From Archangium sp. (GTDB lineage: Bacteria > Myxococcota > Myxococcia > Myxococcales > Myxococcaceae): a stretch of DNA of 64,000 bases. This document shows, in pieces, positions 15,739 to 24,286 of the stretch. Under the pieces are notes generated by a model. The model made no database searches and had not been told where the DNA came from. It was given only the letters and a program-made list of their open reading frames with translations. A program made the translations under genes and the position numbers. The DNA lies in the NCBI GenBank assembly GCA_022843845.1, contig JALHMW010000012.1:62001-126000 (forward strand). The letters run 5' to 3'. Positions within the stretch are counted from its first letter, which is position 1. Each line of letters opens with the position of its first letter.

Positions 15739-16242
15739 TCAGGCCTTCAGCGCCGACTCGACGTACTTCACGCCGTTCGGGGTGATCTGGTTGCCGTTCT
15801 TCGTGCGCTTCGAATAGCCGCCGTGCTCACGCAGCGCCTTCGCGGCGTTGGGGGCGGCGTACTTCACGCCGAACTTCGCCCAGAACTTCGAGGTGACCCC
15901 CGAGCTGACCTCGGCGTTCACGTTGCGCGCGATGTAGAGGGGAATGAGCGAGCGCAGCAGCTGATCCTTCTGTTTGCCGGCCTTGATCAGCGACGCCTTC
16001 TTCGCGTGGCCGTCGAGCGCGGTGAGCACCGAGCCGAGCGCGTCACCGGACTCGGCCTTCACCGGGGCAACCTTCTTCGCGGTCGTCTTCTTCGCAGGAG
16101 CCGCCTTCTTCGCCGCCTTCGCGGGCGTCTTTCCCGAGAGCCCGAGCGCCTGCATCACGTCATGCACCTTGCGCTCGACGAAGTCCTCGAGACCGTGGAT
16201 GTCGAAGAAGCCCTTCTTCACCTGCTGTGCCTTGAACGCCAT
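15739..16242 (-). CDS. Small protein with Lys/Ala-rich histone H1-like linker
   Basis: The 167-aa protein has three parts: an N-terminal 45-residue helical part (FDIHGLEDFVERKVHDVMQA), a Lys/Ala/Pro linker (AAKKAAPAKKTTAKKVAPVK) like histone H1 tails, and a C-terminal helical domain of about 95 residues with AKKASLIKAGKQKDQLLRSL and a YSKRTKNGNQITPNGVKYVE ending. Such AKKAAP-type tails bind nucleic acid in other bacterial proteins, so nucleoid or RNA association is plausible. An AGGAG lies 9 nt before ATG 16242. I recognise no named family. Confidence 0.7.
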   Translation of the reverse strand: MAFKAQQVKKGFFDIHGLEDFVERKVHDVMQALGLSGKTPAKAAKKAAPAKKTTAKKVAPVKAESGDALGSVLTALDGHAKKASLIKAGKQKDQLLRSLIPLYIARNVNAEVSSGVTSKFWAKFGVKYAAPNAAKALREHGGYSKRTKNGNQITPNGVKYVESALKA

Positions 16243-16371
16243 GTGGAATCTCTCCTGGAGCGAAAACGAAGGCGGTTGCTGTAGCAAAGACGACCCCGCG
16301 CAGGCCGAAAAATCGGCTCCGGCTGAATCAGGGCCTGATCAGCACGCCGCCGCACCGGGTAAGGAGTGACC

Positions 16372-17766
16372 ATGATCTCGACCCTGCTGATGGCGGCGTC
16401 TGTCGCGGCGGCGCCGAAGGGCCTCGCAGACGCCGAGCTGATCACCTGGGCTCCGAAGGCCGCCGAGGTCTCGACGCTGCTGCCCTTCTTCACCCGCGCC
16501 GGCCAGGGCTCGGTGATGGTGTCGCCAGCCTCGTGGAGAGAGAGCGTTCACCCGGTGCTGGAGTTCGACGTCACCCGGCCCGAGTCGATCGCGGCGGTCG
16601 GCATCGCCGTCAACGAGGGGCTGTCGTTGTCGGTTCGCGGGCCGATCTCGGTCGGCTGTCATGGCGTGTCCGATGGCCCTGTCTTCGAGGCGGCGTGCCG
16701 GAAACGGCTCGAGCGCTTCGGCACTGTCTTCAAGGCCGAGGCCGGCGGCGTCACCACTCTCGGGGCGCGCGATGGGTTGAACCGCGTGCAGGCGGCGGTG
16801 TTGCTCAAAGGCAGAGAGGCATGCGCCGTCTCGGCGTCCGGGCAGACCGTCGAGAAGCTGTTGCCCGAGGTGCTCAAGCAGCTCGGCAAGCCGTTGTCGG
16901 GGCCGCACCTCAAGGCCGCGGCAGAGCTCCCCGCCACGCAGTATTTCGTGTTCCCCGAGCGCCCAGCCGCCGCCAACGCGCCCTTCAAGGGGTGGGCGAC
17001 GCTCGCGTTGTCGTCGAAGGCCGACACGCTCACGGTGGACGCGAAGTCGAAGGGCGCTCCCGTGAGCCAGCTGCAAGGTGCCGGCGCGTCACCGTTCGCC
17101 GCGCTCGCCGTCCCTGGCGTCGCCACGCTCAAGCTGCGGCTCTCGAAGGAGCAGCTCCCCGGCCTCTTCGATCAGCTCTTCCCCTCGTTCCCCGGCGGTC
17201 GCACGTTGACGCCTGCGGCGAAGGAGCTCGCGCCGCACCTCACTGGAAACGTGGCCATCGTCTTCTCACGGGTGAAGGTCACCTCGGGGCTGCGCAGCCC
17301 GGTCGCGCGGTTCTTCGCGGCGCGCATGGTGGTGCTGGCCGAGGCGAGCGATCCGAAAGCCGCGCAGGCCCTCGTCGACGCGATCGACCCGAAGGCGCTG
17401 GCGTTCAAGGAGGGCACGCTCTCGGCGGGGCTCGCCGGCTCGGTGGTGATGCTCTCGAACGACGGTGACGCGAAGGACGCGGTGGTCGCGGCGCTGGCGA
17501 CGAGCGCGGGCTCGCAGAAGCACGGGGCGGAGCTCGACGTCGACCCGAAGGCGCTGGCGAAGGCGCTCGCGGCGGTGCCGCTCCTCGAGATCGTCCAGTC
17601 TCCGGAGCTCTCGGGGGTGCTCATCGCGGCGACCGAGCTGGGGCCGCTGCTCCAGCTGACGAACCGCGTGCGCGGGTGGCTCGACTCGACCAGCGCCACC
17701 ACGCAGCGAGCCCAGCTGACGTGGACGCTCGACGCCGACCGGTCGGCGCCCGACGCAGGTCGCTGA
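16372..17766 (+). CDS. Secreted protein of unknown function
   Basis: The 464-aa protein starts with a signal peptide (MISTLLMAASVAAAP). The rest is a mixed alpha/beta chain with repeated-looking segments such as FPERPAAANAPFKGWATLAL and LTPAAKELAPHLTGNVAIVF and no catalytic motif that I recognise. It is probably periplasmic or outer-membrane associated. AAGGAG lies 5 nt before ATG 16372, which fixes the start over the in-frame GTG at 16366. The thioredoxin-fold gene follows after 28 bp on the same strand, so the two probably form an operon. Confidence 0.72.
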   Translation: MISTLLMAASVAAAPKGLADAELITWAPKAAEVSTLLPFFTRAGQGSVMVSPASWRESVHPVLEFDVTRPESIAAVGIAVNEGLSLSVRGPISVGCHGVSDGPVFEAACRKRLERFGTVFKAEAGGVTTLGARDGLNRVQAAVLLKGREACAVSASGQTVEKLLPEVLKQLGKPLSGPHLKAAAELPATQYFVFPERPAAANAPFKGWATLALSSKADTLTVDAKSKGAPVSQLQGAGASPFAALAVPGVATLKLRLSKEQLPGLFDQLFPSFPGGRTLTPAAKELAPHLTGNVAIVFSRVKVTSGLRSPVARFFAARMVVLAEASDPKAAQALVDAIDPKALAFKEGTLSAGLAGSVVMLSNDGDAKDAVVAALATSAGSQKHGAELDVDPKALAKALAAVPLLEIVQSPELSGVLIAATELGPLLQLTNRVRGWLDSTSATTQRAQLTWTLDADRSAPDAGR

Positions 17767-17794
17767 GGGCCTGAATGGAGTAGAGAGGCAGACC

Positions 17795-19105
17795 ATGTCC
17801 GCGCTCCTCCTGTCCCTCGTGTTGTCGGCCACTGGCCCCGCTGGTCCACGCGTCGTCGAAGACGACTACGCGAAGGCGCTCGCCGAGGCGAAGAAGACGA
17901 AGAAGCTCTTGTTCGTCGATGCCTGGGCGCCGTGGTGCCACACCTGCGTCTTCATGCGGGAGCACGTGCTCAACCAGCCCGCGTTCAAGGGCTTCGAGAA
18001 GGAGGTCGTCTTCGCCGGCATCGACACCGAGAAGACGTCGAACGCGCCGTTCCTCGAGAAGTTCCCCGTCACCATCTGGCCGACGCTCTTCTTCATCGAC
18101 CCGAACACCGAGACGCTCGTCTTCAAGTGGATCGGGAGCGCCGACGCCGCCCAGATGAAGGGCCTGCTCGTCGCGGCGAAGCAGAAGTCCGGCGGCGTGC
18201 GCGAGGCCGACGCGCTGCTCGCGCAGGGAAAGAGCCAGGAGGCCGCCGAGAAGTACGTCGCGAGCCTCGAGGCCGAGAAAGGCGACGCGGCCGTGCGGGC
18301 AACGCTCTCGCTGCTCAACGCGCTGTCGTCGGCGAAGCAACACGGAGACTGCGCGCGCACCGCGAACGAACAGTTGCCCTCGCTCAAGGCCACCGGTGAT
18401 CGCATCAACGCGCTCACCTGGGGCCTGTCGTGCGCCATGGAGCTGCCGAAGGAGGTCGCCGATCGCGACGCGGTGCTCACCTCGCTGGTGAAGCAGGCGA
18501 CGGCGGCGCTCACGCTCGAGGGCGCGTTCGCCGACGACGTCTCGGGGCTGTACGAGCTGCTCGTCGACGAGCGAAGGGCCGCGAAGGACGACGCTGCCGT
18601 GATGGCGCTCGCCAAAGCCTGGCTGACCTTCCTCGAGACGGCTGCTGGCAAGGCCACCACGCCCGCAGCCCGCGCCGTGTTCGACCCGCATCGCCTGCTC
18701 GCCGCCATGGCGTCGAAGCAGCTCGACCGCGTGATTCCCGCGCTCGAACAATCGGAGAAGGACCTGCCCAACGACTTCAACCCGCCCGCCCGGCTCGCGA
18801 TCGCGCACAAGGAGCTCGGCCAGCTCGCCGAAGCCACCGCCGACATCGGCCGCGCGCTCGCGAAGAACACCGGCGGCCCACGGCGCGTGCGGCTCTTCGA
18901 GGTGCAGGCGTCGATTCTCGGCGCGAAGGGCGACCTCGCCGGGCAGAAGAAGTCACTCACCGAGGCGATCGCCTACGGCAACACGCTCGCTGCGTCGCAG
19001 AAGCCGACCGGCAAGCTCAAGGCGCTCGAGGCCCAGCTCGCGAAGCTCGAAGCGCTGCCCGCGCCCGCCGCCGCGCCGACGAAGAAGAACTCGTCGAAGC
19101 CGTGA
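17795..19105 (+). CDS. Thioredoxin-fold protein with TPR-like tail
   Basis: The 436-aa protein begins with a weak signal peptide (MSALLLSLVLSATGPAG). Residues about 25-125 are a thioredoxin fold with an active-site WAPWCHTC (Cys-His-Thr-Cys), a cis-Pro in TIWPTLFF and the DPNTETLVFKWIG strand, as in DsbD-gamma or thioredoxin_7 proteins. The remaining 300 residues are helical repeats (LAQGKSQEAAEKYVASLEAE, ARLAIAHKELGQLAEATADI) of TPR type. It probably reduces or oxidises disulfides of periplasmic partners, with the repeats giving specificity. The tail ends in KKNSSKP. Confidence 0.82.
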   Translation: MSALLLSLVLSATGPAGPRVVEDDYAKALAEAKKTKKLLFVDAWAPWCHTCVFMREHVLNQPAFKGFEKEVVFAGIDTEKTSNAPFLEKFPVTIWPTLFFIDPNTETLVFKWIGSADAAQMKGLLVAAKQKSGGVREADALLAQGKSQEAAEKYVASLEAEKGDAAVRATLSLLNALSSAKQHGDCARTANEQLPSLKATGDRINALTWGLSCAMELPKEVADRDAVLTSLVKQATAALTLEGAFADDVSGLYELLVDERRAAKDDAAVMALAKAWLTFLETAAGKATTPAARAVFDPHRLLAAMASKQLDRVIPALEQSEKDLPNDFNPPARLAIAHKELGQLAEATADIGRALAKNTGGPRRVRLFEVQASILGAKGDLAGQKKSLTEAIAYGNTLAASQKPTGKLKALEAQLAKLEALPAPAAAPTKKNSSKP

Positions 19106-19176
19106 CGCAGCGCTGACGAATCGCCCGGCCGCGAACAGTCGCTGACATTCCGAGAGGAAGGTTTATCTTCGGGCGC

Positions 19177-19815
19177 ATGAAACGGGCACCGGCGAAGAGA
19201 GCCATCAAGCAGGACCGCGCAGTGAAGACGCGCCAGGACATCTTGAACTCGGCCATCACCCTGTTCGCGAGGCGCGGCATTCTCGCCACCACGATGGCCG
19301 AGCTGGCCCGCGCGATTCACATGACACCCGGCGCCCTCTACTGGCACTTCCCCACCAAGGAAGATCTGCTGCTTGCCGCCATCGAGGAGCTCCACACCCG
19401 CTTCGTGAAGAGCTTCGAGCCCATGCTGAACCTGGGCGCGAAGTGGACGGCGCACCAGCAGCTCAAGGGCTTCGTCGAGCACACCGGCCGCTTCCTGCAG
19501 GACAACCGCGAGCACGGCATCTTCTACGGAATGGTGGGCGCCGAGGCGGCCGAGAACAGCGCTGACGTCGCGCAGGCGCTGCGAGACGCGCTGCAGGTCT
19601 ACGTGCTGGCCGTCGCCAACATCATCAAGTACGGCCAGACCAAGACGAAGGAGTTCCGCGAAGACGTCGACGCCATGACGCTCGCGAACGCGATCATCTT
19701 CGGCAACATCGGCCTCGTCGTGCAGCACAACCTCTTCCGCGACACCCTGTCGTACGAGCCGATGGTGCAGACGCTCAGCACGATGGTGCTCGCCGGCGTG
19801 CTCAAACAGAAGTGA
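19177..19815 (+). CDS. TetR-family transcriptional regulator
   Basis: The 212-aa protein has the N-terminal TetR helix-turn-helix: TRQDILNSAITLFARRGILA, then TTMAELARAIHMTPGALYWH, then FPTKEDLLLAAIEE. A helical C-terminal ligand-binding domain follows that I cannot place. It ends 4 bp before the stop of the convergent paraoxonase gene. The upstream spacer carries an AGAGGAAGG stretch 15 nt before the ATG. Target and effector are unknown; the neighbouring operon is transcribed towards it and does not share its promoter. Confidence 0.9.
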   Translation: MKRAPAKRAIKQDRAVKTRQDILNSAITLFARRGILATTMAELARAIHMTPGALYWHFPTKEDLLLAAIEELHTRFVKSFEPMLNLGAKWTAHQQLKGFVEHTGRFLQDNREHGIFYGMVGAEAAENSADVAQALRDALQVYVLAVANIIKYGQTKTKEFREDVDAMTLANAIIFGNIGLVVQHNLFRDTLSYEPMVQTLSTMVLAGVLKQK

Positions 19816-19819
19816 CGGT

Positions 19820-20902
19820 TTAGTTCGCGCCGAGGCTGGTGGCGCAGCTCAAGGCGTGCGGCTCGAACACGCTGCCCACCACCACCCGGCCTGACGGCAG
19901 CGGGAGCGCGACGCTGCTGCCCGAGATGACCGCGCCGTCGTCGAGGGCGCGCTCGTCGATGGGGAACTTCGCGTTCGGCACGTCGAGCTTCGCGCGGAAG
20001 ATCTGAGACGCCGAGTGGTGCTTCGGGTCCTTCGCGTGCCCGAGGAAGTCGAGCATCTTCGGGTGCGCGGCGACCCACACGGCGCCGTCGGGCGCGATCG
20101 ACAGGTTGTCGAGGCCCGACTCGGTGAGCTGCTCGGCGACCAGCGTCAGCTGCCCCGACGTCACGTCGCGAGAGAAGGCCATCAGCCGCCGGCCCGTCGA
20201 CTCCGAGACGAACACCGTCGCGCCATCGCTCGAGACCGCGACGCCGTTCGCGTAGCGCATTCCGCTCGCGACCACCTGCGCCCGCGTGCCGTCGAAGTAG
20301 CCGAGCCCCGACCACGGGAGCCGCAAGAACGTCTCGGCCAGCCGCGCCATGGTGCCCGCGCGCGTACCGGCGTCGATGGTGACGTAGAACTGCTCGGGCC
20401 CGACCGGCGCGACGTCGTTGAGGCTGATGAACTCGGGCGCGGTGAAGGTGCGCAGGTGCTTGAGTGAGGGGCCCTCCATCAGCTCGAACGACTCGACCAC
20501 GCTCGACGTGCGCGTCGGGTGGTTGACGACGAACAGCAGCCTCGTGCCGTCGGGGGCGACGAAGAGCCCGAGCCCGTGGGGGTGCAGGGGAGCGCCGAGA
20601 TCGTGGGCGATCGCTCTCGGCGAGGCGCTCGAGGCCGGGTCCCACCCGAAGAGCGTGCCGTCTCGCGGCGCCTCGGCCTCCAGGCTCCGGAAGTCCTGGC
20701 TCGAGAACAGGACGAGGCCCGTGGCGGCGTCGAACACCGCGTCTTCGGAGCCGGTGAAGCCCTCGATGCGCGTGCAGCCGTCGAACCCGTGCGGCGTCAC
20801 CGTTCGAAAGGCGCCGGCATCAGCCACGGTCTTCAGAACGACGCCCCCGAGGCCGAACGCCACGACGCCCAACACCAGCCCCACGCGCCGTCGAACGCTC
20901 AT
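19820..20902 (-). CDS. Paraoxonase/arylesterase (PON)-family lactonase
   Basis: The 360-aa protein is a six-bladed propeller of the animal paraoxonase family, which hydrolyses lactones and aryl esters with a calcium centre. The known functional residues are recognisable in order: Glu-Asp in GSEDAVFD, His in LHPHGLGLF (PON1 His115), His in VVNHPTRTSSV (His134), Asn in LNDVAPVGPEQFYVT, Asn in RYANGVAVS and Asp-Asn in GLDNLSI. The N terminus keeps an uncleaved-signal-like helix (VGLVLGVVAFGLGGVVLK), as in PON1, so it is probably membrane-tethered on the outside. It is the last gene of a four-gene operon, its ATG overlapping the stop of the lipoprotein gene before it. Quorum-type lactone hydrolysis is possible but unproven. 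Confidence 0.9.
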   Translation of the reverse strand: MSVRRRVGLVLGVVAFGLGGVVLKTVADAGAFRTVTPHGFDGCTRIEGFTGSEDAVFDAATGLVLFSSQDFRSLEAEAPRDGTLFGWDPASSASPRAIAHDLGAPLHPHGLGLFVAPDGTRLLFVVNHPTRTSSVVESFELMEGPSLKHLRTFTAPEFISLNDVAPVGPEQFYVTIDAGTRAGTMARLAETFLRLPWSGLGYFDGTRAQVVASGMRYANGVAVSSDGATVFVSESTGRRLMAFSRDVTSGQLTLVAEQLTESGLDNLSIAPDGAVWVAAHPKMLDFLGHAKDPKHHSASQIFRAKLDVPNAKFPIDERALDDGAVISGSSVALPLPSGRVVVGSVFEPHALSCATSLGAN

Positions 20903-23241
20903 GGGCACGACCACGCAGAGAGCGACGTCTCGGGGTTCCCGGTGTTCCCGTTGTCGTGATGGAAGCGGGGCCACGGCGAGGTGCCATCGAGGCCCGGGGA
21001 GTCGACGATGACGGCGGTCAGCGCCGAGTCGGTGCGGACGGGGACGTAGAGCACGCCGATGCCTCGCCCACACTGCTTCGCCAGCGTGCGGTCGCGCACC
21101 ACGTCGAGGGCGGGGCTGACGGCGCCGGCCGTGAACGCGTTCGCCTGGGACCACTCGAGCTGTCCGGTGGCGACGTTCACGACTGACAGGCGGCCCGTGG
21201 CCGGGCTCACCGTGTACGCGAGCCCGTTGCCGCCGAGCACCGGTGCCGCCATGCCGATCATCGAGCCCGCCTCGAGCGCGTCGATTCCCGACACCGGGGC
21301 GAGGTCGGCACCGAACGCGCCCCCGTCGGGCACACCCGCTGGCGGCGGCGTGTACGAGAACCTTCGGAGCGTACCGACGCTGTCGCCGAACAAGAACGTC
21401 GGCTGTGCGCGAGGCCCCGCGGCGATGAGCGGGCCGAACGAGATGCCTGCGTCTCCGGCGATGCGGCCCTCGACGCGCGCGGTGAGGTCGGCGTTCCACA
21501 CCGACAGCGCCACCGTGGTGCGGGGGCTCGCGACCCGCGTGGTGCTGGCCACGACGTCGTCGAAGGCGAGGAGGCTCGTGATGCCCTGGGACCAGGCGGC
21601 GCGGCGGGCGAGCTGGAAGCGCGGCGTCGATGAGGGGAAGTAATCGACCCGGATGACTGCCGCGGCGCTGCTCTGCTCCGGGCGACCGAACCAGAGACGA
21701 GCGGCGGTGCCCGCCAGAGGGGCCGCGACCACGATGCCGCGAGGCGCGAAGAAGTCAGGAAAGGACTGCGAGCTCCAGCTCTCGCACGCCGACGAGGGCA
21801 CCACGGAGCCACTCCACAAGCGGCCATCGAGCCCGAGCGTGAAGAGGCGCTCGTCGACCATGGAGGCGCTGCCCACCCATTCGTCGTTGGTGCAGAAGGT
21901 CGGGCCGGCGCTCTGCAGCACACCAGGTGACGATGCCGTCTGCACGGTGTCGTAGCGACGCACCTGCCGGTTGTCTCCCTGGGCATACAGCGCACGGCCG
22001 GTGACGATGGGCGGCCCGAACACCCGGTCGATGGAGAAGTCGACGCGCGTCTCACCCGTCGGGAGCAGCTGCCACAGCGCGCCCTGGTTGCTGTTGGCGT
22101 AGTCGACGCCGACATGCACCCGGCCGTCGGCGTCGAGCGCCGGAGGCTGAACGATGTCGAGGCCCGTCTGGCCGGACTCGAGCAGGGTGCGCCGCCACTT
22201 CCACCGCGTCACGGCCACCGCGACGTTCGCCGGGTCCGAGAGGTTTCCGAGCGCATCGGCGAGCGGGCCCACGCCAGCGTCGAGCACGCCGCGGAAGGCA
22301 TCGAGGCGCACGCGGGCGAGATCGAGCGAGAAGCACTCGCACGAGCGGTTGGCCGGGCACGTCGTGCAGAGCCGGGGCGAGAGGCTCTGTGCGGGCAGCC
22401 CGAAGTCGGCGGCCGAGACCCGCACGGGAAGCGTCGACTCGACCCGCAGCTCGACGAGCTCGTCTTTCTTGTGCGCCGTCGCGAACGCCATCACCGGGTC
22501 GCGATCGCTGAACCCGCCGTCGTTCACGCGCGCCGGCGCGGGCTCGATGCCCAGCGTCACGACGGGCCGGCGCGCGTCGACGGTGAGCTGGGTGCGCGCC
22601 TCGTAGCCGGCGTCACCGAAGACGAGCCGGGCCGACAGCACCCACGAGCCGCCATCTGCCGGCGTCACGGTGTCGGCCGCCCACACCGCCACGCCTGGCT
22701 GCAGCGCCAACACCGGCGGCGCGAAGTCAGGCGGCGTCGCGACGACCTGAAGCGTCAGCGGCAAGGGCACGCTCGCGTCGAGCGCTGCGCGGACCTCGAG
22801 CCGCACCGGAAGGCCGCCGCCGTAGACGTCGTTGGCGTCTGGCCGCAGGAAGCCCACCGACTGCACCTGCAGCGTGCAGGCCCTCAGCGCTTCGTCACAC
22901 GCGAAGCCCTCGGGGCACGACAGACAGCTGCCGGCGTCGAAGGGGAGTCCCGCGTCCATCGGGGTTCCCGCGTCGCCGCCTGCGTCGGCGCCAGCGTCGT
23001 CCATGCCGCTGTCGAGGGTTCCGGAGTCGACTCCGCCTGCGTCGATGGGCCCCGCGTCGGCTCGGGGGCCGGCGTCTGCTCGGCCTCCGTCACCCGTGGC
23101 GACTGGCGCGACCACGCACAGGCCGTTGGTGCAGACCCCGTCTGGCGCGCAGTCGGCCTCGGAGCGACAGACCGCGACGGGCTGGCAGGCCAGTGACGCG
23201 ACGAGGAGCCCGGCGGCGAAGAGCGGTCGACACACCCTCAT
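20899..23241 (-). CDS. Large Cys-rich lipoprotein with propeller-like C-terminal part
   Basis: The 780-aa protein has a lipoprotein signal (LLVASLAC), a small Cys-rich module (CRSEADCAPDGVCTNGLCVV), a 'DAG/DSG' linker, a second Cys cluster (SCLSCPEGFACDEALRACTL) and an Ig-like region to about residue 320. The rest shows repeats of the PQQ-like or WD-like propeller type (QPPALDADGRVHVGVDYANS, GPPIVTGRALYAQGDNRQVR, AAPVLGGNGLAYTVSPATGR). It ends GNTGNPETSLSAWSCP, like tails in other myxobacterial surface proteins. It overlaps the upstream gene and the downstream paraoxonase gene by ATGA junctions. A surface-exposed role is likely; the function is unknown. Confidence 0.8.
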   Translation of the reverse strand: MRVCRPLFAAGLLVASLACQPVAVCRSEADCAPDGVCTNGLCVVAPVATGDGGRADAGPRADAGPIDAGGVDSGTLDSGMDDAGADAGGDAGTPMDAGLPFDAGSCLSCPEGFACDEALRACTLQVQSVGFLRPDANDVYGGGLPVRLEVRAALDASVPLPLTLQVVATPPDFAPPVLALQPGVAVWAADTVTPADGGSWVLSARLVFGDAGYEARTQLTVDARRPVVTLGIEPAPARVNDGGFSDRDPVMAFATAHKKDELVELRVESTLPVRVSAADFGLPAQSLSPRLCTTCPANRSCECFSLDLARVRLDAFRGVLDAGVGPLADALGNLSDPANVAVAVTRWKWRRTLLESGQTGLDIVQPPALDADGRVHVGVDYANSNQGALWQLLPTGETRVDFSIDRVFGPPIVTGRALYAQGDNRQVRRYDTVQTASSPGVLQSAGPTFCTNDEWVGSASMVDERLFTLGLDGRLWSGSVVPSSACESWSSQSFPDFFAPRGIVVAAPLAGTAARLWFGRPEQSSAAAVIRVDYFPSSTPRFQLARRAAWSQGITSLLAFDDVVASTTRVASPRTTVALSVWNADLTARVEGRIAGDAGISFGPLIAAGPRAQPTFLFGDSVGTLRRFSYTPPPAGVPDGGAFGADLAPVSGIDALEAGSMIGMAAPVLGGNGLAYTVSPATGRLSVVNVATGQLEWSQANAFTAGAVSPALDVVRDRTLAKQCGRGIGVLYVPVRTDSALTAVIVDSPGLDGTSPWPRFHHDNGNTGNPETSLSAWSCP

Positions 23242-24221
23242 GGCAGGGGCCCTCCGACGACGGCGACGCCACCACCGGCGATGGGAAGAAAGGACACCGA
23301 CGCCTCGGACGGCCCGGTGAGGAGCACGACGAGGCCAGCCACCAGCGACGCGGCGCCGACGCCCAGGCCCACGAGGCCAGCGAGGTGGAGGGTGTTCGCG
23401 GTGCTCGCGCGAGCGATGGTGTCGGCATCGGCCGTCGCCGGCAGAAACCCGCGCGCGTCGACCATCAGTGCCCGCGCCTGCGTCTGCGCGACGAAGAGGA
23501 GCACGCCACCAGCGAGCCCCACGGCTGCCCCTGCGCCCATCACCGAGAACCCGGCCACCGTCCGCGTCTTCGTGACCGGCTCGACGGGCGCAGCGACGGG
23601 CGCAGCGACGGGCGCAGCGACGGGCGCAGCGACGGGTTCGACGACCGGCGGCGCGACGACCACGGGCGGAGGTTGCGGGGGCGGCGTGACGACAGCAGGC
23701 GGAGGGGCGTCGAGCGCCTCTTTGAACGTCGGCAGCGCCTTCACGCCGAGGCCCTTGATGACGTCGACGAGGATCAGCTTCACGACCGGCACCAGCTGCT
23801 TCTTCCTGTCTCCGCGTGGCTGCTGCGCCGTGAAGCTCGCCATCAGCTTGCCGTCGTCACGCACCACGCGCGCCGTCACCACGAAGGTGCCAGCCTCGGT
23901 GAGCTCCACCATCGCGTGCACGGCGTAGAGCCCCGCGCCCTTCACGGCGAGCGCGGCGAGGCAGTCGTTCGACGTGCGGCAGTCTTTGCGGCCGACCTCG
24001 AGCAGGGCCGCGTCGAGCTCGCGCCGGCTTGGGGTGACGACCTCTCCGGCTTCGCGCACGGCTTCGATCCAGGCGCCCTTGAGCTTGTCCGAGACCGACA
24101 CCAGCTCGGGCCGGGGGTCGAACTCGAGCGGGTGCGGGACGACGGTGAGCGAACGCGGCTCACCGAGCGCGGCGCACGGGAGCGTCAACAGGAGACCCAG
24201 GACTTCAGCGCGAAAGTGCAT
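23238..24221 (-). CDS. Secreted protein with proline-rich repeats and two membrane helices
   Basis: The protein (327 aa from ATG 24221) has a signal peptide (RAEVLGLLLTLPCAALG). A domain of about 150 residues follows that resembles the FlgO/TolB-type N-terminal fold of myxobacterial PEGA-like proteins (SRRELDAALLEVGRKDCRTS, CLAALAVKGAGLYAVHAMVE). It continues with a PPP/VAAP repeat linker and two C-terminal membrane helices (FSVMGAGAAVGLAGGVLLFV, LAGLVGLGVGAASLVAGLVV). Start choice is uncertain: ATG 24257 has GGAGG immediately before it and GTG 24245 has the same GGAGG at 12 nt. It overlaps the next gene by ATGA and follows the outer-membrane protein gene in the operon. Confidence 0.75.
   Translation of the reverse strand: MHFRAEVLGLLLTLPCAALGEPRSLTVVPHPLEFDPRPELVSVSDKLKGAWIEAVREAGEVVTPSRRELDAALLEVGRKDCRTSNDCLAALAVKGAGLYAVHAMVELTEAGTFVVTARVVRDDGKLMASFTAQQPRGDRKKQLVPVVKLILVDVIKGLGVKALPTFKEALDAPPPAVVTPPPQPPPVVVAPPVVEPVAAPVAAPVAAPVAAPVEPVTKTRTVAGFSVMGAGAAVGLAGGVLLFVAQTQARALMVDARGFLPATADADTIARASTANTLHLAGLVGLGVGAASLVAGLVVLLTGPSEASVSFLPIAGGGVAVVGGPLP
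23583..23636. repeat. 12-bp tandem repeat encoding VAAP
   Basis: Four exact copies of GACGGGCGCAGC plus a half copy lie head to tail. On the minus strand they encode a VAAP tetrapeptide repeat in the linker before the membrane helices. The copy number is likely to vary between strains without breaking the frame. Confidence 0.8.
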
Positions 24222-24286
24222 GACGACGCGGCGCAACCATCGCACTGCCCACCGCATCCTCCAAGGCGTCACGTCACGACCTTCCC

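Noticed and set aside
20903..21499. N-terminal extension of the paraoxonase gene up to 21499
   Set aside because: The extension overlaps the lipoprotein gene in another frame; ATG 20902 starts the signal-anchor helix and overlaps that gene's stop.
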